Positions 27,793-36,442 of a DNA stretch of 64,000 nucleotides are shown piece by piece. A program made the translations under genes and the position numbers. Each line of letters begins with the position of its first letter. Positions within the stretch are counted from its first letter, which is position 1. Source of the DNA: GCA-002708315 sp963676635 (GTDB lineage Bacteria; Bacteroidota; Bacteroidia; Bacteroidales; F082); NCBI GenBank assembly GCA_963676635.1, contig OY781105.1:1674001-1738000 (forward strand), in the 5' to 3' direction. The notes under the pieces were generated by a model. It saw only the letters and a program-made list of their open reading frames with translations, did not search any database and had not been told where the DNA came from.

Positions 27793-28119
27793 ATGTCAGA
27801 AGACAAGGTTAAGAAACCAAGATTCAGTTCTATCGTTATTGAAGGTGTGAAATACAAAACATACCTTACTCAAAAGTACAAGAACAGAAAGAAATATTCT
27901 GATCCTGAACCTAATAAAGTATTTGCTTTTATTCCGGGAACCATCGCCAAACTGGCAACTAAGTCTGGTAAACAAGTTAAAGAAGGAGATGTTGTTATGA
28001 TTCTGGAAGCCATGAAGATGATGAATAAAGTAACAGCACCTATGGACGGTGAAATAAACTTTCATGTTTCAGAAAAGCAGATAGTAGCAAAAAACGAACT
28101 CCTTTTTGAAATAATATAG
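27793..28119 (+). CDS. Biotin carboxyl carrier protein
   Basis: A 108-residue carrier. The first 45 residues are a basic, probably flexible lead (KYKTYLTQKYKNRKKYSDP) and the rest is a biotinyl/lipoyl domain. The biotinylation motif EAMKM is at about 72-76 with the modified lysine at 75, and the mirror turn APMDGEI follows. It carries the carboxyl group for the carboxyltransferase encoded 11 bp upstream. The basic lead is longer than the Pro/Ala-rich linker of many BCCPs, closer to the short carrier proteins of Bacteroidota propionyl-CoA carboxylases. Confidence 0.92.
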   Translation: MSEDKVKKPRFSSIVIEGVKYKTYLTQKYKNRKKYSDPEPNKVFAFIPGTIAKLATKSGKQVKEGDVVMILEAMKMMNKVTAPMDGEINFHVSEKQIVAKNELLFEII

Positions 28120-28150
28120 AATTAATGAGTTCAAGGTTTTGAGTTTAAGG

Positions 28151-28175
28151 TTCAAGGTTACAATAACTTTGAATT
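28151..28175. terminator. Bidirectional terminator between carrier gene and engB
   Basis: TTCAAGGTT at 28151 pairs with AACTTTGAA at 28165 (one G-T pair), followed by TTTTAAA. It lies between convergent genes. GTTCAAGGTT is also found at 28130-28139, so the spot contains a small direct repeat. Confidence 0.6.
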
Positions 28176-28778
28176 TTAAACCCAAAACACCTTATTAGTA
28201 TTTTCAATATAGTTAAGCACATCATCTCTTCCATCACCTTTTTCGGATGATGTGACAATCATTTCAGGCAATTCTTCCCATGATTCCAGAAGTTTCTTTT
28301 TATAGAATTGGAAATTTCTGTCAACATCCTTACTCTTAAGCTTGTCGGCTTTAGTAAATACAATAACCATAGGTATCTGAGAAACAGCAAGCCATTCAAT
28401 AAAATCCAAATCATTCTTTTGAGGCTCATGTCTCATATCAACAAGTAAAAACAGAGTAAGAAGATTCTCTCTGGTTAAAATATACTTACGTATCATCTTC
28501 TCCCATTTAGCCCTTTCACTTTTTGAACGTTTAGCATAACCATATCCGGGAAGATCAACCAGATACCACTCTTTATTAATAAGAAAGTGATTTATTGTAA
28601 TAGTTTTACCAGGAGCAGATGAGATTTTAGCCAGTTTCTTTCTGCCGGTTAGCATATTTATCAATGATGATTTACCTACATTAGATCTGCCAATAAATGC
28701 ATACTCAGGTTTATCAGCTGTAGGACAACCTGAAACATCTGATGAACTAATCACAAAAGAGGCATCTTTAATAATCAT
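28176..28778 (-). CDS. engB: Ribosome biogenesis GTP-binding protein YihA/YsxC
   Basis: Essential TRAFAC-class GTPase needed for large ribosomal subunit maturation, 200 residues, typical length. G1 is GRSNVGKSS at about 31-39, G2 region KISSAPGKTITI, G3 DLPGYGYAKRS, G4 FTKAD, and G5 near TSSEKGDG. The start codon overlaps the stop of the upstream acyltransferase gene by 4 bp (ATGA), so translation is coupled and the two share the promoter at 29744. Confidence 0.96.
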   Translation of the reverse strand: MIIKDASFVISSSDVSGCPTADKPEYAFIGRSNVGKSSLINMLTGRKKLAKISSAPGKTITINHFLINKEWYLVDLPGYGYAKRSKSERAKWEKMIRKYILTRENLLTLFLLVDMRHEPQKNDLDFIEWLAVSQIPMVIVFTKADKLKSKDVDRNFQFYKKKLLESWEELPEMIVTSSEKGDGRDDVLNYIENTNKVFWV

Positions 28779-29710
28779 AGGCTTTTCTTTTTATATGTTG
28801 ACAAATGGCGATCTTTTTTATTTGGGAAAATATCATTTACAGTCACCAGAATACCAGTTTCTTCAACATCACCAAAGCCCGGATTAACAGAAGTACCAAA
28901 AGTTTTCATGGTTGATGAAAGATTCATATAAGCATTAATCAGAGGAGGCACATTCTCATCCAGATTACGTATACTCTTGATTAAAATTTTATAATCCTCA
29001 TCATAATTACAACCAGAGAAGATATTATTAAGAATTTTTTCTTCAGTTTCAATCTTCAACGGATTAACAGGACAAATAAGCTCCTCATCATCTGGAAAAT
29101 ATTTATTAAGAAAGAAAAGTATCATATCTCTGCCAAACCTATCGAAATGCGGATACATAGTTACCTTACCGAACATATACTTAATTTCTTCATTGTCGAC
29201 AAGAATAGCACCAAGACCATCCCAAAGGTTATCCAAAGCATACATACCCCTTCTAAGATTAAAAGAAGGTTGATACAGCGGTTGAACAAAAGACCGGCCC
29301 AACTCAATAGTTGTAGGAAAATACTCATCAATAAATTTCTTTGAATAGCTAAACAGCTTAGCAGTTGGAGAGATAACTTTTCCATCAGCGGTAATTTCCA
29401 ATTCACTACAATGAATATATCTATAGCCCCCAATCACCTCCTTCTCATCAGGGTCCCAAAGAACAATCTGTTTAAAAGCGTGCTTACCAACATCATAAGC
29501 ATCAATATCAACATCCTTACCAGTACCACCACCAGCATCGCGAAAAGTAACTTCCCTTAAACGGCCTATTTCTCTAACAACATTAGGAGCGTTTTTATCA
29601 GTAACAACGTAAATCTTATTGTTACCATTATTGGTATCACGAAGAAAAGTATCTTCATTAAGCTCCTGTTCAAGCAGCTTCTTATCAACCGGAGGTATTA
29701 TTGTTTTCAT
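28775..29710 (-). CDS. GNAT/hemolysin-like N-acyltransferase (OlsB/GlsB-type)
   Basis: A GNAT-fold acyltransferase of about 311 residues, of the family that N-acylates an amino acid from acyl-ACP. Landmarks: REIGRLREVTFRDAGGGTG, then DEKEVIGGYRYI, ELGRSFVQPLYQP and LDNLWDGLGAI. The frame is open to 29746, but the -7 element TATATTTG lies at 29744-29751, so the true start must be later; ATG 29710 (MKTIIPP) is chosen over ATG 29728. With the O-acyltransferase gene 34 bp upstream of that promoter region it matches the GlsB/GlsA pair that makes glycine lipids in Bacteroides. Ornithine as substrate is the main alternative. Confidence 0.78.
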   Translation of the reverse strand: MKTIIPPVDKKLLEQELNEDTFLRDTNNGNNKIYVVTDKNAPNVVREIGRLREVTFRDAGGGTGKDVDIDAYDVGKHAFKQIVLWDPDEKEVIGGYRYIHCSELEITADGKVISPTAKLFSYSKKFIDEYFPTTIELGRSFVQPLYQPSFNLRRGMYALDNLWDGLGAILVDNEEIKYMFGKVTMYPHFDRFGRDMILFFLNKYFPDDEELICPVNPLKIETEEKILNNIFSGCNYDEDYKILIKSIRNLDENVPPLINAYMNLSSTMKTFGTSVNPGFGDVEETGILVTVNDIFPNKKDRHLSTYKKKSL

Positions 29711-29743
29711 TATTCCTGCGTTTAACATATTTATATTGTTTGG

Positions 29744-29751
29744 CAAATATA
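29744..29751 (-). promoter_or_regulatory. -7 element for the GlsB-like gene and engB
   Basis: On the - strand TATATTTG, a perfect TAnnTTTG. Predicted transcript start near 29737. It rules out the longest open frame start at 29746. Confidence 0.55.
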
Positions 29752-29780
29752 GTACAGAATTTTATGCTTGCCCTTAAAAA

Positions 29781-30629
29781 TCAGGCATAGAATGGTTCTT
29801 CAGTTTCATCACCCAGCTTATAGCAATACTGGCGCAGAAGTTCAGCCCATTCGGCCCTTGAATGACGCTTATCAAAGAAAGTATAAGGTATTGGTTCCCC
29901 GAATGTAATAGTAAGCGTGCTATTACTTTGCTTCATAAATTCATCAACAAGGAACAGCATTTCAATATTAGCCTTTACCCCAATAGATTTACGAATATTA
30001 GAAAGATTATAAAAAAAGTTAGTATTTCTACCACTGATATGAGTAGGAATAATATCCCTTTTAAACCTGATAGCCTTAGTAATAAAAGTACTCTTCCAGT
30101 CGAGATCCTTAATTTCGCCTTTCCTCTTCCTGCTTACCAGTCCAAAAGGAAAATAACAAATAGTACTATTAGAATCAAAAGTCTCATTAATAATCCTGAT
30201 ATTATCAGTATTGCTACCATGCTTATTAATAGGAATAAAAAGAGGTTTAAGATTATCAATATTAAGCAAAATATCGTTTACCGGAAACACCAGATCACTG
30301 TGAATTCTTCCCACAGCAAGCATAAGAGCTAAGCCATCAAGCCCCCCCAACGGATGATTAGAAGCAATAATCGATCTTCTGTTTTTATTAAGATTTTCCT
30401 GACCTTTAACAATAATTTTGGTATTCATATCATTAAGCACAGCCTCAATAAAATCAATACCCATAAGATGGCCATAGTCATAAAGAATCTGATTAAGTCT
30501 ATCCTGATGGATCAATCTTTTAAATAACGATATCACAAAGCCCGGCATTACTTTTTTAAGAACAGGACTTTTATCAGCCAGTACCTTTTCCACATCAATA
30601 TACTGAGGCATAATAGTACTTGTATTCAT
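29781..30629 (-). CDS. Lysophospholipid/glycerol-phosphate-type O-acyltransferase (OlsA/GlsA-like)
   Basis: Membrane-associated acyltransferase of 282 residues. The catalytic His-Asp motif is in SNHPLGGLDG at about 91-100, with His and Asp one residue further apart than the standard HX4D. Later landmarks are PLFIPINKHGSN, FPFGLVSRKRKGEIKDLDWK and IPTHISGRNTNFFY. It should add the second, ester-linked fatty acid to an N-acyl amino acid made by the neighbouring GNAT protein, giving a two-chain aminolipid. Phosphatidic-acid synthesis (PlsC-like) is the alternative. Same strand as the GNAT gene but with a separate promoter between them. Confidence 0.75.
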   Translation of the reverse strand: MNTSTIMPQYIDVEKVLADKSPVLKKVMPGFVISLFKRLIHQDRLNQILYDYGHLMGIDFIEAVLNDMNTKIIVKGQENLNKNRRSIIASNHPLGGLDGLALMLAVGRIHSDLVFPVNDILLNIDNLKPLFIPINKHGSNTDNIRIINETFDSNSTICYFPFGLVSRKRKGEIKDLDWKSTFITKAIRFKRDIIPTHISGRNTNFFYNLSNIRKSIGVKANIEMLFLVDEFMKQSNSTLTITFGEPIPYTFFDKRHSRAEWAELLRQYCYKLGDETEEPFYA

Positions 30630-30663
30630 AAAGCAATCAATTTACAAAACACGAATATACGTA

Positions 30664-30697
30664 AAAACCCCGCTAGGATAAAACCAGACGGGGTTTT
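30664..30697 (-). terminator. Terminator of the OmpH genes
   Basis: Perfect 9-bp stem AAAACCCCG/CGGGGTTTT with a 16-nt loop. On the - strand it ends in TTTTT, so it closes transcripts of the OmpH gene that stops at 30721. Confidence 0.82.
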
Positions 30698-30720
30698 GAA
30701 AATATCTTTGCTGTGGTTTT

Positions 30721-31242
30721 TTATTTTATACCCAGTTTAGCTTTAACAAGCGGAAGAACGTTGTCACCATTTTCATAAAAAATAAGAGCACCAGTTCCAG
30801 CATCAAAGATGTAAGTATAATTGTTTTCACGAGCTACATCAGTAATTGCGGTCCTTACCTTTTCAATAAGAGGATTAAAAAGGTCAGCCTGTTTAGCATT
30901 AAGATCCTGATCAGCGCTTTGTTGGAAAGCCTGAATTCTGTTTTGAAGATCAGTAATTTCTTTTTCTTTAGTCTGTCTGATAAGATCTGACATTGTAGCT
31001 ACATTATCCTGATAATCAGCAACTTTATTCTGATACTCAGCAGCCATCTGTGTCATTTGTTCATCAAGATAATCAGCATAGGCTTTAAGTTCCTGTGATA
31101 ACGAGTCAGTCTCAGGCATTAATGTAAGTATCTCATTTGAATCGATATATCCAAATTTTGCATTCGGCTGTGCCAATGAAGCACCTGAAATTAGTACTAT
31201 CAAAGATAATAATGCAACTACTTTCTTTATTGATTTCATCAT
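30721..31242 (-). CDS. OmpH/Skp-family periplasmic chaperone (second copy)
   Basis: A 173-residue periplasmic protein with signal peptide (about 1-24, GASLAQ). Like Skp it has a small beta part at both ends (KFGYIDSNEILTLMPE; YTYIFDAGTGALIFY) joined by a long coiled-coil hairpin at about 45-125 (EYQNKVADYQDNVATM, LQNRIQAFQQSADQDL). It should hold unfolded outer-membrane proteins on their way to BamA. A promoter-like TATGTTTG at 31281-31288 gives it its own transcription unit, separate from the related gene at 31452. Confidence 0.9.
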   Translation of the reverse strand: MMKSIKKVVALLSLIVLISGASLAQPNAKFGYIDSNEILTLMPETDSLSQELKAYADYLDEQMTQMAAEYQNKVADYQDNVATMSDLIRQTKEKEITDLQNRIQAFQQSADQDLNAKQADLFNPLIEKVRTAITDVARENNYTYIFDAGTGALIFYENGDNVLPLVKAKLGIK

Positions 31243-31280
31243 TTCTGTTTATGTGGTTATTAAATTCGAAATAAGGTGTG

Positions 31281-31288
31281 CAAACATA
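31281..31288 (-). promoter_or_regulatory. -7 element for the second OmpH gene
   Basis: TATGTTTG on the - strand, about 39 bp before the start codon. Confidence 0.45.
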
Positions 31289-31451
31289 AGTAAAAAAATC
31301 ATTAAAATGACAAACAACGGATAACGAAACAAATAATTAAGAATAATTAACAATAGGGCACAAAAATCTAATTATAAGATTGTTGATGAATACTTTAAAA
31401 AATATTACAATCCTGCCAAAGAAAACAGAATAAGCATTAAAGTATTAACAT

Positions 31452-32030
31452 CTAGTTACCATTTCTTGTCCTGTTATCACGCTTAACAGTCTGCATCACA
31501 TTACCAACTTCATCCAGTACATCATCACTAATATCATATTTAGGACTAACATAAAGAAGGGTCATACCACCTGCTTTATCAAACACGAAAGAATAATTCT
31601 TAGTAGCAGCAATAGTTTCTATAGCATTATAAATCTTCTCCTGAATTGGTTGTACTAATTCCTGGCGTTTGGTATACAAATCACCTTCCTGTCCGAAATA
31701 CTGACGTTGAAGATCTTTAACTTCTTTTTCAAGGTCTACAATATCCTGCTCACGTTTTTTCTTAATATCATCAGGTAATAAAACAGACTCAGCCTGATAT
31801 TTCTGATACATTTCACTTACTTTATCATATTTATCTTCAATCTCTTTCTGCCATTTCTTTGAAAGCTGATCAAGTTCATCCTGAGCATCCTGAAATTCAG
31901 GAATATTATCAAGGATATACTGAGTATCAACATAAGCATATTTCTGAGATTGAGCAGAAGCAGAAGCAAACGACATCATCAGTGCAACAAAAAACACTGA
32001 AATTATTAAGTTAACCGAATATTTTTTCAT
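31452..32030 (-). CDS. OmpH/Skp-family periplasmic chaperone (first copy)
   Basis: A 192-residue periplasmic chaperone paralogous to the one at 30721. It has a signal peptide (about 1-26, SASAQ), a start strand QKYAYVDTQYILDNIPEF, a coiled-coil hairpin at about 50-130 (rich in Lys, Glu and Gln), and an end strand YSFVFDKAGGMTLLYVSP. Its C-terminal tail (VKRDNRTRNGN) is longer and more basic than in the second copy. It lies 57 bp after bamA, the usual bamA-ompH-ompH order in Bacteroidota, with a TATATTTG element at 32070-32077. Confidence 0.92.
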   Translation of the reverse strand: MKKYSVNLIISVFFVALMMSFASASAQSQKYAYVDTQYILDNIPEFQDAQDELDQLSKKWQKEIEDKYDKVSEMYQKYQAESVLLPDDIKKKREQDIVDLEKEVKDLQRQYFGQEGDLYTKRQELVQPIQEKIYNAIETIAATKNYSFVFDKAGGMTLLYVSPKYDISDDVLDEVGNVMQTVKRDNRTRNGN

Positions 32031-32069
32031 TGTTCAAATTTTATTAGTTTCTGTTTTCATAGCTGTATG

Positions 32070-32077
32070 CAAATATA
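32070..32077 (-). promoter_or_regulatory. -7 element for the first OmpH gene
   Basis: TATATTTG on the - strand, in the 57-bp gap after bamA. It suggests the chaperone can be expressed apart from bamA. Confidence 0.45.
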
Positions 32078-32087
32078 TTGCCAAAAT

Positions 32088-34736
32088 TTAATCCAGCGAT
32101 TGGTTAAGAGAAAAATGGAAATGACTACCATTGGCAGATGGCAATCCGTAAATAGGATCAAAACCATAAGCCCAGTCAAGACCAAGCATTCCGAACATAG
32201 GTAGGAACACACGGATACCAAAACCAGCAGATCTCTTCATATCAAAGGGATCAAAACCCTGAGAACCCAGCCAAGAGTTACCAGCTTCCACAAAAGTAAG
32301 AGCATAAATAGTTGAACTAGGATTCAGTGAAAGAGGATACCTCAACTCCATTGTGTACCTTGTAAATATATTACCTCCGATATTTTGATCCTCATAATAA
32401 TGCGGAGTAATAGTTTCATTTTCATAACCGCGCATACTAATTATTTCTCGACCATCATAGTTGTTATACCCAGACAAGCCATCACCACCAAGATAAAATC
32501 TTTCGAAAGGAGTTACTCCAATATCACGATTATAATAGCCAAGATAACCAAACCTGAATTTAGTAACAAATACAAGTTTCTCCATCAGTTCAAAATACCA
32601 GTATGCTTTAAATTTCCATTTATAGTATTCTATCCATTTATACTTCTCATTATCATCAAGTGATGTATAGTCCTTATTTGGTGTAAAAAGCGAATACGGC
32701 GGCGTGACTTCCAATCCCAGAGAAATATCAGACCCACGGCGTGGATAAATAGGTTGATCGACAGAATTACGACCAAGAATAATTTCATAGTTAATATTAT
32801 TAAAGTTACCAGTACCATCTCCCACAGAAAAGATTGAACTATAGTTTTGTAACTTATAAAGCATAAGATTTACCCCCTGATAAAGAGTAAAGAAGTCATC
32901 TGGCCATGTAAGGCGTTTACCCAAACCAACAGTAATACCATTAATAACAAATGAAGCTCTGCTGGTATCAGATTTAGGCAATCCGTTAGAATAAATTGAA
33001 TGATAATATGAAACAGTAAGAGCATTCGGTTTTTTACCTCCCAGCCATGGCTCAGTAAAAGACACGCTCCAACTCAGATAGTCAGCGCCATAAGTCTGAA
33101 AACGAAGAGAAAGCTTTTGCCCATCACCACCAGGAATTGGTCTCCATGCATCTTTTTTAAAGAAGTTTTTAAGAGAGAAGTTATTAAAGCTCAGACCCAG
33201 CGTACCAATAATTCGTCCATAGCCCCAACCACCAGAAAGTTCAATTTGGTCAGCAGAAGTTTCCTCAACCTGATATTCAATATCCACAGTACCATCAGCG
33301 GGATCAGGTTTAGGTACTGGATTAATTGTTTCTGCATTAAAATACTGAAGGTTAGCAAGCTCACGTGTCGTCCTAATAATATCTTCACGACTGAATAACT
33401 GACCCGGTCTGGTTCTAAGCTCCCTTATAATAACATGGTCATTGGTTTTTGTATTACCAGATACAGTTACATTTTTAATACGTGCCTGTTTACCCTCAAA
33501 TATACGTATTTCCAGATCAATAGAATCATTACCAACATAAGTTTCTACAGGAGTAGCATTAAAGAACAGATACCCGTTATTCATATATAACGAACTAACA
33601 TCGTAGCCATTAGGATTATACTGAAGATTTGTTTCCAGAAGTTCAAGATTATAAACATCCCCAGGTTGAATACCAAGAATTGAACTAAGAAACAATGAAT
33701 TATAAACAGTATTACCAACCCATTTAATATTTCTAAAATAATATTTATTGCCTTCGTCTATTACAATATCAATACCAATATTCTCCTTATCAATAACATA
33801 AACTGAGTCACTGACAATATATGCATCTCTATAACCTTTCTTATTATACTTAGCAATAATATTATTAAGGTCATCTTTATAATTTGATTTAATATATTTA
33901 GACCCTTTAAATAAATTTACTCTGTAGTTATCAGTGAAATAATTAATAAAATCGTTACCGAACTTTTTAAATTTCAATGTAACAGCATCTCCTGTAAGGT
34001 TAATCATTAAAGGCCCCAGGCTATCAAGAGGAGTGAACTTACCTTTAACTTTAGTTTCTTTCATTGAGCCCCGGACCTGATCTGCGTTAAACTCATCAAG
34101 ACCAATAATATTAATTTCTTTAATTCTGACTTTATTATTCTTTTTTATATCAATATTAAGATCCACAAAATTCTCACCTCTTTTATCAGCCTTTTCAGTA
34201 ATATTGACTTCAGAATTAAGGAAACCTTTTTCTTTATAAAACTCCTTAATAATATTTTTAGTACGAATTAACAGATGTTCAGTAACAACATCACCGCGAG
34301 TAAGATTAATTTTATCCCTGATATCATCAGCTTCTGATTTTCGTATACCTGCGAAAGAGAACTTGCTTAATCGAGGTCTTTCCTGAAGAATGATTTTCAA
34401 ATAAATTCTGTTACCAGATATTCTATCAGCAACAATACTGATATTGTCGAATAAACCCTGATCCCACAATTTTCTGATGGCAGAAGTAATTTTATCACCA
34501 GGCACTTTAATTTTACTACCAATTTCCAGGTCACTGAGCATAATAATCACATTCTTATCAAGATATTCAACACCTTCAACCTCAACATCACCCAAGGTGT
34601 ACTCGGTTGGCTGGCTGTAATCAATTCTTGACAAATCGCTACCAATGCTAATCTGAGCATTTAACGGCTCAGAGATAATTGCCATTAATGCAAAAAATAA
34701 CCATAAAAATATATTTCTCCCTCCATTCCTAACCAT
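32088..34736 (-). CDS. bamA: Outer-membrane assembly factor BamA
   Basis: Central outer-membrane barrel insertase, 882 residues. A signal peptide covers about 1-27. Five POTRA domains follow to about residue 470: the first near VEVEGVEYLDKNVIIMLSDL, the fourth or fifth near IKNVTVSGNTKTNDHVIIRELRTRPG (cited in part), which is the canonical last-POTRA pattern. The 16-strand barrel has the BamA landmarks VEFxGGWGYG-like IELSGGWGYGRI, ERFYLGGDGLSGYNNYDGRE (in part), MRGYENETI and the final FHFSLNQ. Its start is 5 bp after the uppS stop. An insert between POTRAs 2 and 3 (LKFKKFGNDFINYFTDNY) is a feature of Bacteroidota forms. Confidence 0.95.
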   Translation of the reverse strand: MVRNGGRNIFLWLFFALMAIISEPLNAQISIGSDLSRIDYSQPTEYTLGDVEVEGVEYLDKNVIIMLSDLEIGSKIKVPGDKITSAIRKLWDQGLFDNISIVADRISGNRIYLKIILQERPRLSKFSFAGIRKSEADDIRDKINLTRGDVVTEHLLIRTKNIIKEFYKEKGFLNSEVNITEKADKRGENFVDLNIDIKKNNKVRIKEINIIGLDEFNADQVRGSMKETKVKGKFTPLDSLGPLMINLTGDAVTLKFKKFGNDFINYFTDNYRVNLFKGSKYIKSNYKDDLNNIIAKYNKKGYRDAYIVSDSVYVIDKENIGIDIVIDEGNKYYFRNIKWVGNTVYNSLFLSSILGIQPGDVYNLELLETNLQYNPNGYDVSSLYMNNGYLFFNATPVETYVGNDSIDLEIRIFEGKQARIKNVTVSGNTKTNDHVIIRELRTRPGQLFSREDIIRTTRELANLQYFNAETINPVPKPDPADGTVDIEYQVEETSADQIELSGGWGYGRIIGTLGLSFNNFSLKNFFKKDAWRPIPGGDGQKLSLRFQTYGADYLSWSVSFTEPWLGGKKPNALTVSYYHSIYSNGLPKSDTSRASFVINGITVGLGKRLTWPDDFFTLYQGVNLMLYKLQNYSSIFSVGDGTGNFNNINYEIILGRNSVDQPIYPRRGSDISLGLEVTPPYSLFTPNKDYTSLDDNEKYKWIEYYKWKFKAYWYFELMEKLVFVTKFRFGYLGYYNRDIGVTPFERFYLGGDGLSGYNNYDGREIISMRGYENETITPHYYEDQNIGGNIFTRYTMELRYPLSLNPSSTIYALTFVEAGNSWLGSQGFDPFDMKRSAGFGIRVFLPMFGMLGLDWAYGFDPIYGLPSANGSHFHFSLNQSLD

Positions 34737-34741
34737 AAAAA

Positions 34742-35488
34742 CTAGCTTAATAATTGTTCACTTGTAAGACCAAACCTTCTTTCCCTGTGCTGATAATCTG
34801 CAACAGCTCTATAAAACTCTTCTTTCCTGAATTCAGGCCAAAGAACATCAGTAAAATAAAGCTCCGAATATGCTATCTGCCAAAGCAAATAATTACTGAT
34901 ACGCAGCTCACCACTTGTTCTTATAAGCAACTCAGGATCAGGGATATTTTTTGTTGCAAGATTATTAACAAAAATATCCTCATTTATTTGTTCAGGCATC
35001 AATTCACCACGCTCTACACTCGTGGCAATATTTTTTACTGCATTTAATATTTCCCACCTTGAACTATAACTCATTGCCAAAGTAAGAACCATTCGATTAT
35101 TAAATGCAGTTTTGTCAATTGTATCCATTAACTTCACATAATTCTCTTTAGGAAGACTCTGCAAATCGCCAATTGCGTTAAGTCGAATATTATTCTTATT
35201 CAGAGTATCCAACTCCTTTACGATTGTTTCAACAAACAACGACATAAGAGCGTCCACCTCATCTTTGGGTCTGTTCCAGTTTTCAGTAGAAAAGGTATAT
35301 AATGTAAGGTACTTAATACCTAGTTCAGCAGCAGCTTCGGAAACTTCCCTGACAGAATCCACGCCCTTATAATGACCGTCAACTCTTTGGTGTCCGTGTT
35401 TAAGAGCCCATCTACCATTACCATCCATAATAATGGCAACATGAGCAGGTAATTTATTAGTGTTTATTATTTCCTTGTAGCTACTCAT
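34742..35488 (-). CDS. uppS: Isoprenyl transferase (undecaprenyl diphosphate synthase)
   Basis: Cis-prenyltransferase making the C55 lipid carrier for peptidoglycan and surface glycans, 248 residues, normal length. Motifs: HVAIIMDGNGRWA at about 16-28 with the catalytic Asp, TLYTFSTENWNRP, and near the C-terminus LLIRTSGELRISNYLLWQ and ELYFTDVLWPEF. It is 6 bp after the DUF6089 gene and 5 bp before bamA, within the envelope operon started by nadK. Confidence 0.97.
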   Translation of the reverse strand: MSSYKEIINTNKLPAHVAIIMDGNGRWALKHGHQRVDGHYKGVDSVREVSEAAAELGIKYLTLYTFSTENWNRPKDEVDALMSLFVETIVKELDTLNKNNIRLNAIGDLQSLPKENYVKLMDTIDKTAFNNRMVLTLAMSYSSRWEILNAVKNIATSVERGELMPEQINEDIFVNNLATKNIPDPELLIRTSGELRISNYLLWQIAYSELYFTDVLWPEFRKEEFYRAVADYQHRERRFGLTSEQLLS

Positions 35489-35494
35489 AAAATT

Positions 35495-36319
35495 TTATTT
35501 CCAGGTTACATTATTACATCCTTTTTTACTACGAAGATCGAATTTATACGTAATTGTAATTCCTGTAAAATTAAGCCAATCGTTATTTCCCTGATCACCT
35601 CTTTCCATATAAGGTTCGTGGCTCATTGTTGGATCACTTAACAACTGAGCTTCAATGTCCGGATTTATGTTACTTCCATCGAGATAATATGTAGTACTGA
35701 TATCGTCAATATAATCCGTAAATGTTTTCCTCATGCCAATCTCCATTGCCAAAGCCAGTCGCTCATTTACACTATATTTTACACCAATTCCAAAAGGTAT
35801 TGAGAAACTTGAAAGATTGTACGGACTCCTTTCATCAAAGCCTGAATTCTGGCCTTCAGTGCCTAAAGGCTGAAGATCAACACCATCAGAAGACTGAGGA
35901 TTAAAAGTAAAAAATCCAATACCACCATATATAAAAGGAGTAAAATAATTGCGTTTACTACCAGTAAAGTATTCCCAGAAATTAAACTCAGCAACAAGCG
36001 AGAAGTCGTTAATCCGCGATTGAAAGTCAAGGTCACGTCCTTCAACACTTCCTCCTGTTGCATCACTCCCCTGAACCTTACCATGACTATATGACAGTTT
36101 CAGAGCCCAGCGACGGTTTAGGTTATATCTTGCAACAGCACCATAAGCAGGTCCTAATTGATTATAAGGTAACCCTGGATTTAATTCACCAACATAATAA
36201 GAGACACCGGCAAATGCGCCAACTTCCATAGTTTGTGCTCCAGACAAAGCAGGCACAGACATCAGTACAATGAAAACCACGGATGCTAAGAGTCTATTTA
36301 TCACTACTTTTTTCTTCAA
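35495..36319 (-). CDS. DUF6089-family outer-membrane beta-barrel protein
   Basis: Small outer-membrane barrel protein. The frame is open to an ATG at 36379, but that start puts 25 extra residues before the signal peptide. The TTG at 36319 gives a proper signal peptide (MKKKVV then LLASVVFIVLMSVPALSGAQ) and is chosen; a GTG at 36304 is also possible. The mature protein opens MEVGAFAGVSYYVGELNP and carries alternating strands (WALKLSYSHGKVQG, LVAEFNFWEYF, FTPFIYGGIGFFTFNP) and ends with a strand, LNFTGITITYKFD. DUF6089 genes next to uppS and bamA are a regular Bacteroidota arrangement. Function is unknown; envelope assembly is inferred. Confidence 0.82.
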   Translation of the reverse strand: MKKKVVINRLLASVVFIVLMSVPALSGAQTMEVGAFAGVSYYVGELNPGLPYNQLGPAYGAVARYNLNRRWALKLSYSHGKVQGSDATGGSVEGRDLDFQSRINDFSLVAEFNFWEYFTGSKRNYFTPFIYGGIGFFTFNPQSSDGVDLQPLGTEGQNSGFDERSPYNLSSFSIPFGIGVKYSVNERLALAMEIGMRKTFTDYIDDISTTYYLDGSNINPDIEAQLLSDPTMSHEPYMERGDQGNNDWLNFTGITITYKFDLRSKKGCNNVTWK

Positions 36320-36442
36320 ATCCTTTTTCTGTTCATTTTTGAGCAGCAAAAATATCACTTTTTTAATAATTTCTATCATGTATTATTAAGTATAAATCAA
36401 CACATAAGAAACTAAAAAAGCTGCTAATTATTATTTTAAATC

